Positions 15,616 through 23,725 of a stretch of DNA of 64,000 nt are shown in pieces. Below the pieces are notes generated by a model. It did not search any database. It saw only the letters and a program-made list of their open reading frames with translations, and was not told the origin of the DNA. Location of the stretch: NCBI GenBank assembly GCA_964506245.1, contig CAZDKK010000012.1, forward strand, positions 36,966 to 100,965. Reading direction: 5' to 3'. The number at the start of each line of letters is the position of its first letter. The stretch's first letter is position 1. Both the position numbers and the translations under genes were made by a program. Origin of the DNA: CAZDKK01 sp964506245 (GTDB taxonomy: Bacteria; Eisenbacteria; RBG-16-71-46; CAIMUX01; WJJG01).

Positions 15616-15908
15616 AGCCGAAGAGGAAGATACCCAGGTTCGCGTCCGAGAAGGGCGAGCGCTCATTCTGGGCGAAGGCGGACTCGACGGACTTCGTCGA
15701 TTGGAACAGGGCCAGTACTCCGGCTATGACCATGTTGCGCCCGACCTTGAAGACCATTTCCCTCCGCCTTCCTGAGCCACTGCTCGCGGAGTTGAAGCTG
15801 CTGGCCAACAAGCGGGATGTACCATATCAGTCGCTCCTGAAGATGTTTCTAGCTGAGCGGGTCGAGACCGAGCTGCGGCGCATCCCCAGGAGAAGACGGA
15901 AGGCATAA
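15612..15908 (+). CDS. brnA: BrnA-type CopG antitoxin
   Basis: Encodes 98 aa, starting in the ATGA overlap with brnT. The N-terminus has the toxin-contact motif (FASEKGERSFWAKADSTDFV, then DW) common to CopG-type antitoxins of BrnT. The C-terminal half is a ribbon-helix-helix (LKTISLRLPEPLLAELKLLA, then a second helix LLKMFLAERVETEL). It should dimerise, bind its own promoter (candidate operator 15228-15246) and block BrnT. It ends in a basic tail. Assignment is strong from the pair and the motifs. Confidence 0.87.
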   Translation: MKPKRKIPRFASEKGERSFWAKADSTDFVDWNRASTPAMTMLRPTLKTISLRLPEPLLAELKLLANKRDVPYQSLLKMFLAERVETELRRIPRRRRKA

Positions 15909-16001
15909 CTACTGCATTCACCAGTCGATTCGGTCCGTCACGGGCCTGACGTGCGCCAGTCCCGCCCCCGGCCGGCTACCGACGCCCCAGCCCCGATCGT
16001 T

Positions 16002-16967
16002 TCAGAAGGTCACGACCGCCGTCACGGGGAAGTGGTCCGACGGATAGCGCCCGTCGCGCTGGGTGCGATCGATGTCCGCCTGCAGAACCTTCCAGCCGGG
16101 CGACGTGAGGATCCAGTCGATCCGCGGACCCGCGGTGTCGCCGGTGAAGCTGTTGAAGGTGCACTCGTCCTTCGCGCGGCGAGGGTGAATCGTGCGATAG
16201 CTGTCGGTGAACCTGACCCACGCCTCGCTCGCGGGACCGCTCACGCCGAGAAGGACCCGGTAGGGGCCGTCGATGATCGGATCGGCATCGGCATTGAAGT
16301 CGCCCGTGAGCAGGATGGGCAGATCCCCGGCGATCTGGCGCGCCTTCTGCGCAAGGAGCGCGGCCGATTCGCGACGGGCGACCTGGCCCATGTGATCGAA
16401 GTGCGTGTTGAAGAAGACGAACTCGCGGCCGCTCGACTCATCGAGCAGCCGCACCCACGAGACGATGCGCGTGAGCGCCGCATCCCAGCTCTTGCTGGCC
16501 ACCAGATCGGGCGTCTCGCTGAGCCAGAAGTAGCCTTCGGCCAGCTTCTCGAAGCGCTCCGCGCGGTAGAAGATCGCGGCCATCTCGCCCGCCTGCCGGC
16601 CGTCATCGCGCCCCACCCCCACGAAGCCGCGGCCGGGCAGGCGCGCTTGGAGGAACTCCGCCTGGGATTGCAGGCATTCCTGCGTGCCCAGGAGGTCGGG
16701 GTCGAAGGCGAGGATGGTCTCGACGAGCAGATCCTGGCGGTGCTCCCAGGCGTTCTCGCCGTCGGGCGCGGTGCCGTAGCGGATGTTGAAGCTCATGACG
16801 CGCAGCGGGTGGGCCGCGGCGGAGGACTGCGCAGCCAGCGCGGCCGCGGCTGGCGAGCTTTCCTGGCCGGTCTGAGCCCAGGCGGGTGCCGCGAGGCAGG
16901 CGGCAAGGGCGAGCAGGGCTCCCACGCGGGGGATGAACCTCAGGAGCCGAGCTGATTTCGTGTGCAT
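16002..16967 (-). CDS. secreted endonuclease/exonuclease/phosphatase family protein
   Basis: Encodes 321 aa. A signal peptide (VGALLALAACLAAPAWAQ) is followed by the full EEP fold: LRVMSFNIRYG, LGTQECLQSQ (metal-binding Glu), FFNTHFDHMG, ILLTGDFNADAD (Asn/Asp pair) and the terminal YPSDHFPVTAVV (catalytic Asp-His). This variant resembles exported phosphodiesterase/metal-hydrolase-like EEP enzymes rather than DNA repair exonuclease III. All catalytic motifs are intact. The likely substrate (nucleotide, phospholipid or eDNA) cannot be determined. The next gene on the strand encodes a TonB-C lipoprotein. Confidence 0.88.
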   Translation of the reverse strand: MHTKSARLLRFIPRVGALLALAACLAAPAWAQTGQESSPAAAALAAQSSAAAHPLRVMSFNIRYGTAPDGENAWEHRQDLLVETILAFDPDLLGTQECLQSQAEFLQARLPGRGFVGVGRDDGRQAGEMAAIFYRAERFEKLAEGYFWLSETPDLVASKSWDAALTRIVSWVRLLDESSGREFVFFNTHFDHMGQVARRESAALLAQKARQIAGDLPILLTGDFNADADPIIDGPYRVLLGVSGPASEAWVRFTDSYRTIHPRRAKDECTFNSFTGDTAGPRIDWILTSPGWKVLQADIDRTQRDGRYPSDHFPVTAVVTF

Positions 16968-17000
16968 GAGCCGATCCTCCCTGGTCGTCTTGTGCCGGGC

Positions 17001-17441
17001 CTACTCGACGTAGAACGAGAAAGGCACCGTCACCGTGAAAGCCACCGGCTGCCCGTCCCGCCGAGCCGGCGAGAAGCGCCAGCTCTGCATCGCCTCGATG
17101 CAGGCGATGTCGAAGACGGGCAGCGAACGCAGCACGCGGATCTCCGTGATGCGGCCCCGCTCGTCCACATCCGCGGCCAGCCGGATCGAGCCCGAGATGT
17201 TGTCGAAGATCGCCTGCTGGGGATACTCGGGCGCCGTGAATCTGATCAGACGGGGCAGGACGTCGATGCGGCCGCCGTCCTGGGCCCGAATCTCCTCGAG
17301 CGGGACCGGGCTCGGCGTCTCGGGCGGGATGTCCTTGATCGCTGGCCCGCAGCCCAGGCCGGTCGCCACGAGCAACGCGACGACCGCCCGGCGCACCGCA
17401 CCGCGCGTCATTGTTCCCATGCGCTGTGTGTCTCGCTTCAC
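17001..17441 (-). CDS. lipoprotein with TonB C-terminal domain
   Basis: Encodes 146 aa. The start at 17441 follows GGGGGAGC; ATG 17420 or 17411 are alternatives. The lipobox LVATGLGC near residue 31 predicts lipidation. The C-terminal ~85 aa are a TonB-C domain: FTAPEYPQQAIFDNISGSIR, VDERGRITEIRVLRSLP, IACIEAMQSWRFSPARRDG, FTVTVPFSF. Unlike true TonB it has no N-terminal transmembrane anchor or Pro-rich spacer, so it is probably a stand-alone periplasmic or outer-membrane TonB-C protein, a type common in FCB and Acidobacteria relatives. Role uncertain. Confidence 0.83.
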   Translation of the reverse strand: MKRDTQRMGTMTRGAVRRAVVALLVATGLGCGPAIKDIPPETPSPVPLEEIRAQDGGRIDVLPRLIRFTAPEYPQQAIFDNISGSIRLAADVDERGRITEIRVLRSLPVFDIACIEAMQSWRFSPARRDGQPVAFTVTVPFSFYVE

Positions 17442-17479
17442 ATCCGCTCCCCCACGGCGCGACGCCGGCGGCGATCCGG

Positions 17480-17908
17480 TTACCCCGCCGGCAGGAGCCG
17501 GCGAAAGCGGGCGGGGACCTGTGCCATCCGCTTGGCCTCGTAGTCGAAGAAGACGATGCCGGTCTTGGCCAACGCCACGAGCCCGTCCGTTACCCGATCG
17601 GTGACACGGTACACAAGATCGCAGCTTCGCGCACCGGCTTCCCCAATGGCGATTTCGATCCGCAGGGTCTGGCCGTAGAAGACCTGGGCGCGATAGGCGA
17701 CCGCCAGGTCGGCCAGCAGGATCCCCACCCCGTCGATGTCCCGCTCCTCCATGCCGAAGTGGCGGAAGAAGCGGACGCGGGCCTCGTGTAGGAGCGAGAC
17801 GAGGCTGTCGTGACCGAGGTGGTTGCCGTAGTTGAGGTCCGACACGCGGACCTCGATCTCATGCGCGAAGACCGGCGGTTCCGGAAACGTGATGCGCACA
17901 CGTGACAT
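17480..17908 (-). CDS. acyl-CoA thioesterase (4HBT/YbgC-like hot-dog fold)
   Basis: Encodes 142 aa. The start at 17908 is preferred because GGGGGAGGT lies 8-9 bases upstream. The motif VRVSDLNYGNHLGHDSLVSL holds the N-x-x-G-H active-site arrangement of 4-hydroxybenzoyl-CoA-like thioesterases, and the fold is completed by FFRHFGMEE, VAYRAQVFYGQTLRIEI and TGIVFFDYEAKR. It should hydrolyse acyl-CoA thioesters in the cytoplasm. The usual Asp of YbgC (D-x-D/N-x-x-G-H) is read here as SDLNYGNH, so the catalytic acid is retained. Substrate unknown. Confidence 0.85.
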   Translation of the reverse strand: MSRVRITFPEPPVFAHEIEVRVSDLNYGNHLGHDSLVSLLHEARVRFFRHFGMEERDIDGVGILLADLAVAYRAQVFYGQTLRIEIAIGEAGARSCDLVYRVTDRVTDGLVALAKTGIVFFDYEAKRMAQVPARFRRLLPAG

Positions 17909-18115
17909 GGGCCTGAGACCTCCCCCTCGTGACACCCGAAGTGGACGGCTAGGCGGCTCGGGCTACCGGGCCGCGCGCGGGGGGATTCTAGCGCGGGCGG
18001 GCGGGGATGGAAGGGCTGGAGGGAGCGGGCGGCTGGGGGATCAGCGGCCGGCCCTGGGGACGGTCGGTGGCGGTAGGCGCCGGTAGGTGGCGAGATGTGG
18101 GGCGTGAGGCCCTCG

Positions 18116-20926
18116 CTAGTGGGGCTGCGCGTCACCCCGTGGGGGCTCCTCGCCCAGCGGATTCGGCCGGCCGTGTGATGTGGACGCCTCGCCGTGGAAT
18201 GAGTCAGAGAACTGGTCTTTGCCGGCGTTACGTTCCTCTTCCTTCAATCGCTTGTACAATCGATAGGCGTGCGCCCGTGACAGGCCCAGCAAGCGCGCAG
18301 CCTCAGAAATCACACCGCCCGCGGCCGCCAGTGCGTGCTTCAGCAAGTCGGGATCCCAGTCGCCCTGCGCGGCCCGGATCGATTGTGGGAGGTCGGCCCA
18401 CGGCGAAGGCTGGGGTGGCCCCGTGCCGAGAGCCGATGGAGCCGGTAGTCGTGGCGGAGTTCCTGTCGGCTGAGTGTCGACCGGCTTCTCGGGCGTCCTG
18501 AGCAGGTCCGCCCGCGCCGCCGCCACCCCGTGGCTGCGGTGGAACAGGATAGCCCGATCGACGACGTGCTTCAGCTCCCGCACGTTTCCCGGCCAATCGC
18601 GTGCGCGCAGCACCGCGACCACGTGCGGTGTGAAGACTTCCGCCCGCGTCTCTGGATCGCCGCCCCCGCGCTCCCACAGCATGGTGATGAGCGGCTCGAA
18701 GTCCTCCGGACGCTCACCGAGAGGCGGGACCCGGAGCACCAGCCCGGCCAGTCGTCCGTACAAGTCGGCCCGGAACATCCCCGATGAGACACGCGCCTGC
18801 AGATCGCGACACGTCGCCGCCAGGATGCGCGTCTCCACGCGCCGGCTGCGCGTCTCCCCCAGAGGGCGAATCTCGCCCGCGTCCAGGAATCGCAGCAAGT
18901 ACCCTTGGGCCTCAGCATCCAGATCAGCGATCTCGTCGAAGAACAGCGTGCCGCGCTCCGCCTCCTCCACCAGACCGCGGCGATCGTCGATCGCGCCTGT
19001 GTAAGCGCCCCGCCGCGCCCCGAACAGCTCGGCCACGAAGATCTCCCGGCGCGCGGCCGCGCAGTTGACGGGCACGTAGGCGCCCGGCTGGCCGCTGAGC
19101 CTGTGCAGTCCCTGGGCGATGAGGTCCTTGCCCGTGCCGGTGGCACCGAGAATCAGGATCGGGATGCGCCCGGGGGCGTAGGTCTCGGCCAAGCGAAGTG
19201 TCTCGATCACTGCCGGTGTTCGCGTAACGAGACCCAGGTCGGACCAGAGCGACGATAGAGCCGGCGCCGGTGTGGCCCCGGACGTCGGCTGAGTCGTCAC
19301 CCGCGTGGGGGCCTCAGTCACGGGGCGCTCCACGCGGGGGAGGATGCCCTCGCGCGTCCAGTCACGGGTGCGTGGGCGCGCGGCAGCAAGCTGGGCGTGA
19401 CCGCCCTTGTCGGCGCGGAAGCGGTCCCGAGGCGCGCGCTTCTGCTGCCGCTCGCGCTTGCGACGGAGCCAGGGGTTGGGGCCGAGGAGGGGGTGGTTGA
19501 GCCAGAAGGTGAGGGCTTTGTCGGGAACCTCAAGCGCGGGATCGCCCGACGTCTTGGCGATGGCAGGTGGGCGGCTGGCTTGCAGGTGTCCACCTCGTGA
19601 TGGCCGTCCGAGGGCTTCGAGCCAGGCTTCGACCACTCTCCGTTCTAGACGCTCGCCAGCTTCCTCAAACAAAGCCCGGGCCCTCTCGAAGGAGCGGCGC
19701 GCCGCGGCCTTGCGTCCCGACTCCAGGGATGCCACAGCACATGTCCTCAGTGCCTGGGCCTCCTCGATGAGGGCGCCGGCGCTCCGGGCGTGCTCTGCAG
19801 CTGCTCGCGCCGAGCGGACCGCATCTACGACTCGTCCTTCGGCTAGCTCAAGCAGCGCGACGCGTGACCCAATCTCGAGCGCAACGTCGCCCCTCGGCGC
19901 AAGTCTCGTCGCCAGCTCGGTTCCGAGGTGGAGAGCGACGCGTGCTCTAGCCAAGTTTCCAGCAAGCACATGACCCTCACCCAGGAACTCGAGGGCCAAC
20001 GCCTCCTCGCGGCGCAGTCCGGCGCGCCGTGCTTCGCGTGCGCCGCGGACGAGAGCGCGGCGGGCAGAGGCGAGATGGCCCTGGCGCACTTCGGCGAGAG
20101 CGCGCGTGAGTTGCGCGCGGAGTGTCGTCGCAGGCCTTCCAAGTTCCGTGCCCATGCGTGCTGCCTCTTCGCAGAGGCGTATGCATTCGCCGAGTAAGCC
20201 CATCAGCACGAGCACGGTCGCGCGGTTCAGAAGAAGCCGGGCGTAGGCACTCAGGTCGCCTACTTGCCAGTACGCCCGACCCGCGTTGGCGTAGAGGACA
20301 TTGGCGGAGGAGAGCTGGCCACGGGTGCGGGCGATCATAGCCAGCAAGTAGTAAGCATCGCCCGCCAGCCCCACAAGGCCATCCTTCTGCGCCAGATGGA
20401 CGGAGTCGAGGGCATCCGACTCGGCGTCAGTATGGAAGCCACGGCGGAGTTGGATTCTCCCGCGGAGCAAGGAGAGACGCGCTCGTGTCCACGTAGAAAG
20501 CTCGTCGCTCTGCAACTGCCCCGCTTGGTCTGCCAATGTGGCTGCCTCTTCAAGGCATCCCTTCTCGGCCTCGTGCTGGGCCAAGGCGTGCAGGCAGAGG
20601 ACACAGGCCTCGGTGTCCAATGGGACAGCTCCGCGGAGAGCTTGCCGGACGAGCTCAAGGTCCTCATCGGTGCTGTCCACTCGGCCAAGTCGCCAGCGAG
20701 CGGCGAGACTCAAGCACAACACCTCTGCCGCCTTGGCATCCAGAGAGGTGTCGCACTGCCTCACCTGCCGTACAGCAGGCTCCAGGAGCTGGAGTGCGGA
20801 CTGCCAGGCACATGCGGTCAGATAGACGCGCGAACGCTGAGCGATGCTCGCGAGCTTCTCCGGGCAATCACGCGTTCGTCTCTCTTCAGGGCCGTCACGC
20901 ATTTCGCGTTGTCTCGGGTCGCGCAT
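18116..20926 (-). CDS. TPR-sigma54 AAA+-Fis transcriptional regulator
   Basis: Encodes about 936 aa. Residues ~20-440 are helical TPR-like repeats (YLTACAWQSALQLLEPAVRQ; ARLLLNRATVLVLMGLLGEC; RTCAVASLESGRKAAARRSF). A basic low-complexity linker follows, then a sigma54 AAA+ domain with Walker A GATGTGKD (about 592), the sigma54-contact loop GAYTGA (about 639; canonical GAFTGA), Walker B GTLFFDEIADL and WPGNVREL. The C-terminus has a Fis HTH (GGVISEAARLLGLSRAHAYR). It should activate sigma54 promoters under TPR control, by peptide or protein sensing. Start uncertain: ATG 20926 or 20902; the latter leaves an 8-bp overlap with the peptide gene. Confidence 0.87.
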   Translation of the reverse strand: MRDPRQREMRDGPEERRTRDCPEKLASIAQRSRVYLTACAWQSALQLLEPAVRQVRQCDTSLDAKAAEVLCLSLAARWRLGRVDSTDEDLELVRQALRGAVPLDTEACVLCLHALAQHEAEKGCLEEAATLADQAGQLQSDELSTWTRARLSLLRGRIQLRRGFHTDAESDALDSVHLAQKDGLVGLAGDAYYLLAMIARTRGQLSSANVLYANAGRAYWQVGDLSAYARLLLNRATVLVLMGLLGECIRLCEEAARMGTELGRPATTLRAQLTRALAEVRQGHLASARRALVRGAREARRAGLRREEALALEFLGEGHVLAGNLARARVALHLGTELATRLAPRGDVALEIGSRVALLELAEGRVVDAVRSARAAAEHARSAGALIEEAQALRTCAVASLESGRKAAARRSFERARALFEEAGERLERRVVEAWLEALGRPSRGGHLQASRPPAIAKTSGDPALEVPDKALTFWLNHPLLGPNPWLRRKRERQQKRAPRDRFRADKGGHAQLAAARPRTRDWTREGILPRVERPVTEAPTRVTTQPTSGATPAPALSSLWSDLGLVTRTPAVIETLRLAETYAPGRIPILILGATGTGKDLIAQGLHRLSGQPGAYVPVNCAAARREIFVAELFGARRGAYTGAIDDRRGLVEEAERGTLFFDEIADLDAEAQGYLLRFLDAGEIRPLGETRSRRVETRILAATCRDLQARVSSGMFRADLYGRLAGLVLRVPPLGERPEDFEPLITMLWERGGGDPETRAEVFTPHVVAVLRARDWPGNVRELKHVVDRAILFHRSHGVAAARADLLRTPEKPVDTQPTGTPPRLPAPSALGTGPPQPSPWADLPQSIRAAQGDWDPDLLKHALAAAGGVISEAARLLGLSRAHAYRLYKRLKEEERNAGKDQFSDSFHGEASTSHGRPNPLGEEPPRGDAQPH

Positions 20927-21215
20927 CGAAGTACTGCCGAGTGACCACACCTGTGTGGAAGATCTTGCTTCCCGACAATCGCGGGGACTGGCTGGATGGG
21001 CTCATCCACTCAAGGTGCCGCACTGCCATCGTGTCATGGGCGGGCTCGATCAGGCTGGTCTGCAGCCCTGACTGTGCAGACTCGGGCGGCTCATCGGGAA
21101 CGCCCGATGGCGGCAAGTGAACAGTCTGTTTCTGCCACTTGGCCTGGGCAGGAGGCATGCTCAGGAGAAGCATGCTCCCAATGCCGATCGCGATGAGGAT
21201 TCGTCTGGCTCTCAT
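20895..21215 (-). CDS. small exported peptide 2 (LPPSGVPDEPPE motif)
   Basis: Encodes 106 aa. ATG 21215 is chosen for its GGAGGGGAC ribosome site and its position inside the upstream gene's stop (ATGA). The signal peptide is ILIAIGIGSMLLLSMPPAQA; immediately after cleavage comes KWQKQTVHLPPSGVPDEPPE, closely matching the upstream peptide (VQRQTSMLPPAGVPDELPE). The remaining ~65 aa are polar with no recognised domain and no Cys. The 3' end overlaps the start of the TPR/sigma54 regulator, so peptide and regulator are co-translated. A signalling-peptide role is inferred. Confidence 0.7.
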   Translation of the reverse strand: MRARRILIAIGIGSMLLLSMPPAQAKWQKQTVHLPPSGVPDEPPESAQSGLQTSLIEPAHDTMAVRHLEWMSPSSQSPRLSGSKIFHTGVVTRQYFDARPETTRNA

Positions 21216-21529
21216 TGTCCCCTCCGGAAGCTGTTGATCGGAACGCCGTTCTCCCACGGGTGACGCGCGGCATCCGACCAACACGCGGCATCAACCTGGA
21301 CGCACGTCATCGCGACAAAGCCACTGCCGCGCGCGGCCAGGGCAGGTAGCTCCGCAGCAGTCATCTTGTTCTGCTGCAAGCACTTAAGCTGCTCGGGTAG
21401 TTCGTCGGGGACCCCTGCTGGGGGCAGCATGCTGGTCTGTCTCTGTACGCACGCCACTGCCCCAGTGCACTGCAGCAAGAAGTGCCCCAAGAGGATCGAC
21501 AGCACTATCGTTGAGTTCCTGAGGTTCAC
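21212..21529 (-). CDS. small exported peptide 1 (LPPAGVPDELPE motif)
   Basis: Encodes 105 aa. The GTG start at 21529 is supported by AGGAGGGAG six bases upstream. An N-terminal hydrophobic segment (STIVLSILLGHFLLQCTGAVA) is followed by CVQRQTSMLPPAGVPDELPE, then a Cys-containing tail (KCLQQNKM...AMTCVQVDAACW). The motif after the export signal is shared with the next gene. LLQCTGAVAC leaves either lipobox-like or standard signal peptidase cleavage open. It is 79 bp downstream of the propeller gene and overlaps the next peptide gene by 4 bp, making a compact operon. Confidence 0.68.
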   Translation of the reverse strand: MNLRNSTIVLSILLGHFLLQCTGAVACVQRQTSMLPPAGVPDELPEQLKCLQQNKMTAAELPALAARGSGFVAMTCVQVDAACWSDAARHPWENGVPINSFRRGQ

Positions 21530-21608
21530 CGCATCTCCCTCCTGAGAGGATCCAGACGTTGTCGCAGACGTCCGCTATCGACCCCAGCGCAGCCCTAGCC
21601 GAATCAGC

Positions 21609-22910
21609 TCACCGCGCAGTGTCGCGCACGGATGGTGAATCCAGATTCATTACGGCCCGGCAGCAGATGATCACTGGTGGCCCGCTCTCCTCTCCGGGGC
21701 CTTCGGCAAGATCGGCCGCGCCTACCGCTGCCATCTCGGCACCTACGCCATTCTTGACGATGATCCAGCGGTCGCCCAACGGAATGACCACATCCAATTC
21801 GTGCGAGATCTCGTGGGTGAGGACCGCCTGCTGGAGAAACCTTCCTTGCGCGTCGAACACATCCGCCTTGCCTACAATCCCCGGCCCAACCTCCCTCCAC
21901 CCTCGACTGGAGGTCACCCAAGTCGTTCCGTCGTCCTGGAACCCGGCGGCCGCGATTGTTCGGTGGAAGTGCGACGCCTGGACACGAACCCCCTTGTATG
22001 CACGATAGAGCCCTTCCCAGTACGCCTGCTCCGCTTCGTATTCCGCATCTGTTCGCGCAAGGGCCTCGTACTCGCGTTCGATCTCAGACAGCAACATGCC
22101 GTTCTGGTCGTAGATCCGCACCACATAGTCCCGGTAGCTCGGGGAGACTAGCGTTCGGCCATTCCGTGAAGCGTCGTGCAGGCACACCGCTTCACTCGGC
22201 TCCTGGACGAAGTCGTAGGGGTGGTTCCGGTCCAGGGACTGAGTGGTTTCCAACAGGCGACGCCCGGGGGTTCCCTCGGGGGAGAAGAGCTGGACAGCGT
22301 AAGTCGTCCTGACTTCCGTCTCTGTGAACTCCTCGTAGCCAAGCTGCACTGCATAGGAAGCGGCGCAAGGCAAGACGGACACTACCCATGCTCGCTTGTA
22401 GCCCGCCAGGTTGATGCTCCAGGATCCGTGGGGCTCGCCAAGTGGGTTGATGAGGATGACCTTTCCCGCCTGAAGGTCGACCACTCCGATGTTCCCGTCT
22501 TGCGCAACGAATACCTCGGTAGGATGTCGGAATTCCCCGGGTCCATCCCCTTCGCGTCCGATCCGTCCCAAGTACTCGCCCGAGGGTCCGACTCGATGGA
22601 CGCAGGCCAGCCGTGAGTCCAGCACGAGGACGTTACCATCAGCATCCTCAGTCGCGTCCGCAGGTACCCCAAACAGCAGCGACCCATCCGGCCGCTCGCT
22701 CTCCAGCCTCCACACCTCCCGCAGCTCGTACTCGACCGTTCCCTCCATCGGCTCGGCCGGATTCCACACATAGGTGACCCCGTCCCTGACCTCGCGCGTG
22801 CCCTTCCATTCGGAGGCGGGGATGGCGGTGACGAAGACAGTGAGGAACCCCAGTGCGACAAGGATGACTGACAGAGGGTGGGACAGCTCGGGGGAAGCTT
22901 GTCCATCCAT
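21609..22910 (-). CDS. 6-bladed beta-propeller protein, membrane-anchored or secreted
   Basis: Encodes 433 aa from ATG 22910; the frame extends upstream through low-complexity repeats but without protein-like content. A hydrophobic segment (PLSVILVALGFLTVFVTAIP, residues ~11-30) gives export or anchoring. The rest has NHL-type blades (GNVLVLDSRLACVHRVGPSG, EYLGRIGREGDGPGEFRHPT, NIGVVDLQAGKVILINPLG), as in the 6-bladed propeller lipoprotein families of FCB bacteria. It is the first gene of the minus-strand cluster with two small exported peptides and the TPR/sigma54 regulator. It may bind or present the peptides, but that is inference. Confidence 0.75.
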   Translation of the reverse strand: MDGQASPELSHPLSVILVALGFLTVFVTAIPASEWKGTREVRDGVTYVWNPAEPMEGTVEYELREVWRLESERPDGSLLFGVPADATEDADGNVLVLDSRLACVHRVGPSGEYLGRIGREGDGPGEFRHPTEVFVAQDGNIGVVDLQAGKVILINPLGEPHGSWSINLAGYKRAWVVSVLPCAASYAVQLGYEEFTETEVRTTYAVQLFSPEGTPGRRLLETTQSLDRNHPYDFVQEPSEAVCLHDASRNGRTLVSPSYRDYVVRIYDQNGMLLSEIEREYEALARTDAEYEAEQAYWEGLYRAYKGVRVQASHFHRTIAAAGFQDDGTTWVTSSRGWREVGPGIVGKADVFDAQGRFLQQAVLTHEISHELDVVIPLGDRWIIVKNGVGAEMAAVGAADLAEGPGEESGPPVIICCRAVMNLDSPSVRDTAR

Positions 22911-22990
22911 TCGAAGACCCTTTCCGTGCGCGCCGCCACAGTTGCACAAGTGCTTGCCGGACTCGACATGAGGGTATTCAGCGACCGGAC

Positions 22991-23111
22991 GCCGGGTCAA
23001 GCACGAAGCCGGGCCCCAGCACCATGCCGGGCCCCAGCACGACGCCGTACCCAGCACCGAGCTGGCCCCAGCACCACGCCGCACCCAGCACCACGCCGGA
23101 CCCAAGCCCGA
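22991..23111. repeat. seven imperfect 17-18-bp tandem repeats
   Basis: The unit is approximately GCCGgRCCCAGCACCAc. Units start at 22991, 23008, 23026, 23044, 23061, 23078 and 23095, two of 18 bp and five of 17 bp. The central CCCAGCAC core is nearly invariant in units 2-6; the outer units are decayed. Coding is unlikely because 17/18-bp units shift frame. Confidence 0.75.
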
Positions 23112-23690
23112 AGATGACCGCGGATCGTGATGGCCTGGTCGGAGAGCATACTGGCCGGACCCGCTAACGATATAAACCAAAGGCAGTTGCGCCTCCCCTG
23201 CATGCCCCACCTTCCGCCGCTGCGCGCACCCCGTTGCGCGTAACCCGCATCCCCCACCACTCCGCCGCTGCGCCAGGACGAAGCGCCAACTGCGACGGTC
23301 ACAGACCAACAGGGCGACCTCCCGGCGATACTCCCTGCGCGCGCAAGACGCGCCGCCTGCAGTCGCGCCCATGCTGCGCGGGTCGAATCCCCGCTGCAGA
23401 CGATCCGTCTGCCCCGCGGTGTCGTCGCGCAAGCCGCACAGCAACGTCGCTCGAACTGGCTCGGTGGGGCCGACGCGGTCGAACAACGTTGCCCAAGGCG
23501 AACATCGGCGCCACGCCGCAAAGGAAAGCCGCGCCATCGAGCCGCCCCTTCGAGCCTCCGCGTGAGATTCTGTCGGAGCCTCGATCGCGTGACGCGCTGG
23601 CCGTCGCCCTCGAGATTGCCGTGCACCAGACTCTCGGCGGGCAGCAGGGCGCAGGCTCCTCGGCAACAACGGGCTTGACAGGAACTATAT

Positions 23691-23725
23691 GATTACGCAA
23701 AGTGCGTAACGCGAGGTGCGTAATC
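23691..23725 (+). promoter_or_regulatory. triple TGCGTAA operator array before the AAA ATPase gene
   Basis: GATTACGCA (23691-23699) is the exact inverse of TGCGTAATC (23717-23725), and a further direct copy TGCGTAAC sits at 23703-23710. The last copy abuts the ATG at 23726 and encloses the GAGGTG ribosome site, so a bound protein would block initiation. Confidence 0.6.

Larger units (their letters stand above)
22911..23725. other. 815-bp region without a convincing gene
   Basis: This divergent region between the propeller gene and the AAA ATPase gene holds seven 17-18-bp tandem repeats (22991-23111) and, at its right edge, TTGACA (23675-23680) and the TGCGTAA operator array. Long open frames on the minus strand here are low-complexity (Arg/Trp/Cys/Gly) and look like GC-rich artefacts. 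Confidence 0.5.

Noticed and set aside
23386..23402. T-arm-like sequence GCGGG-TCGAATC-CCCGC suggesting a tRNA.
   Set aside because: The loop does not fit TTCRANY alignment and no acceptor, D or anticodon arm could be placed around it.
22997..23626. Long minus-strand frames upstream of the propeller gene.
   Set aside because: Low complexity driven by the tandem repeats and GC-rich sequence; the propeller starts cleanly at 22910.
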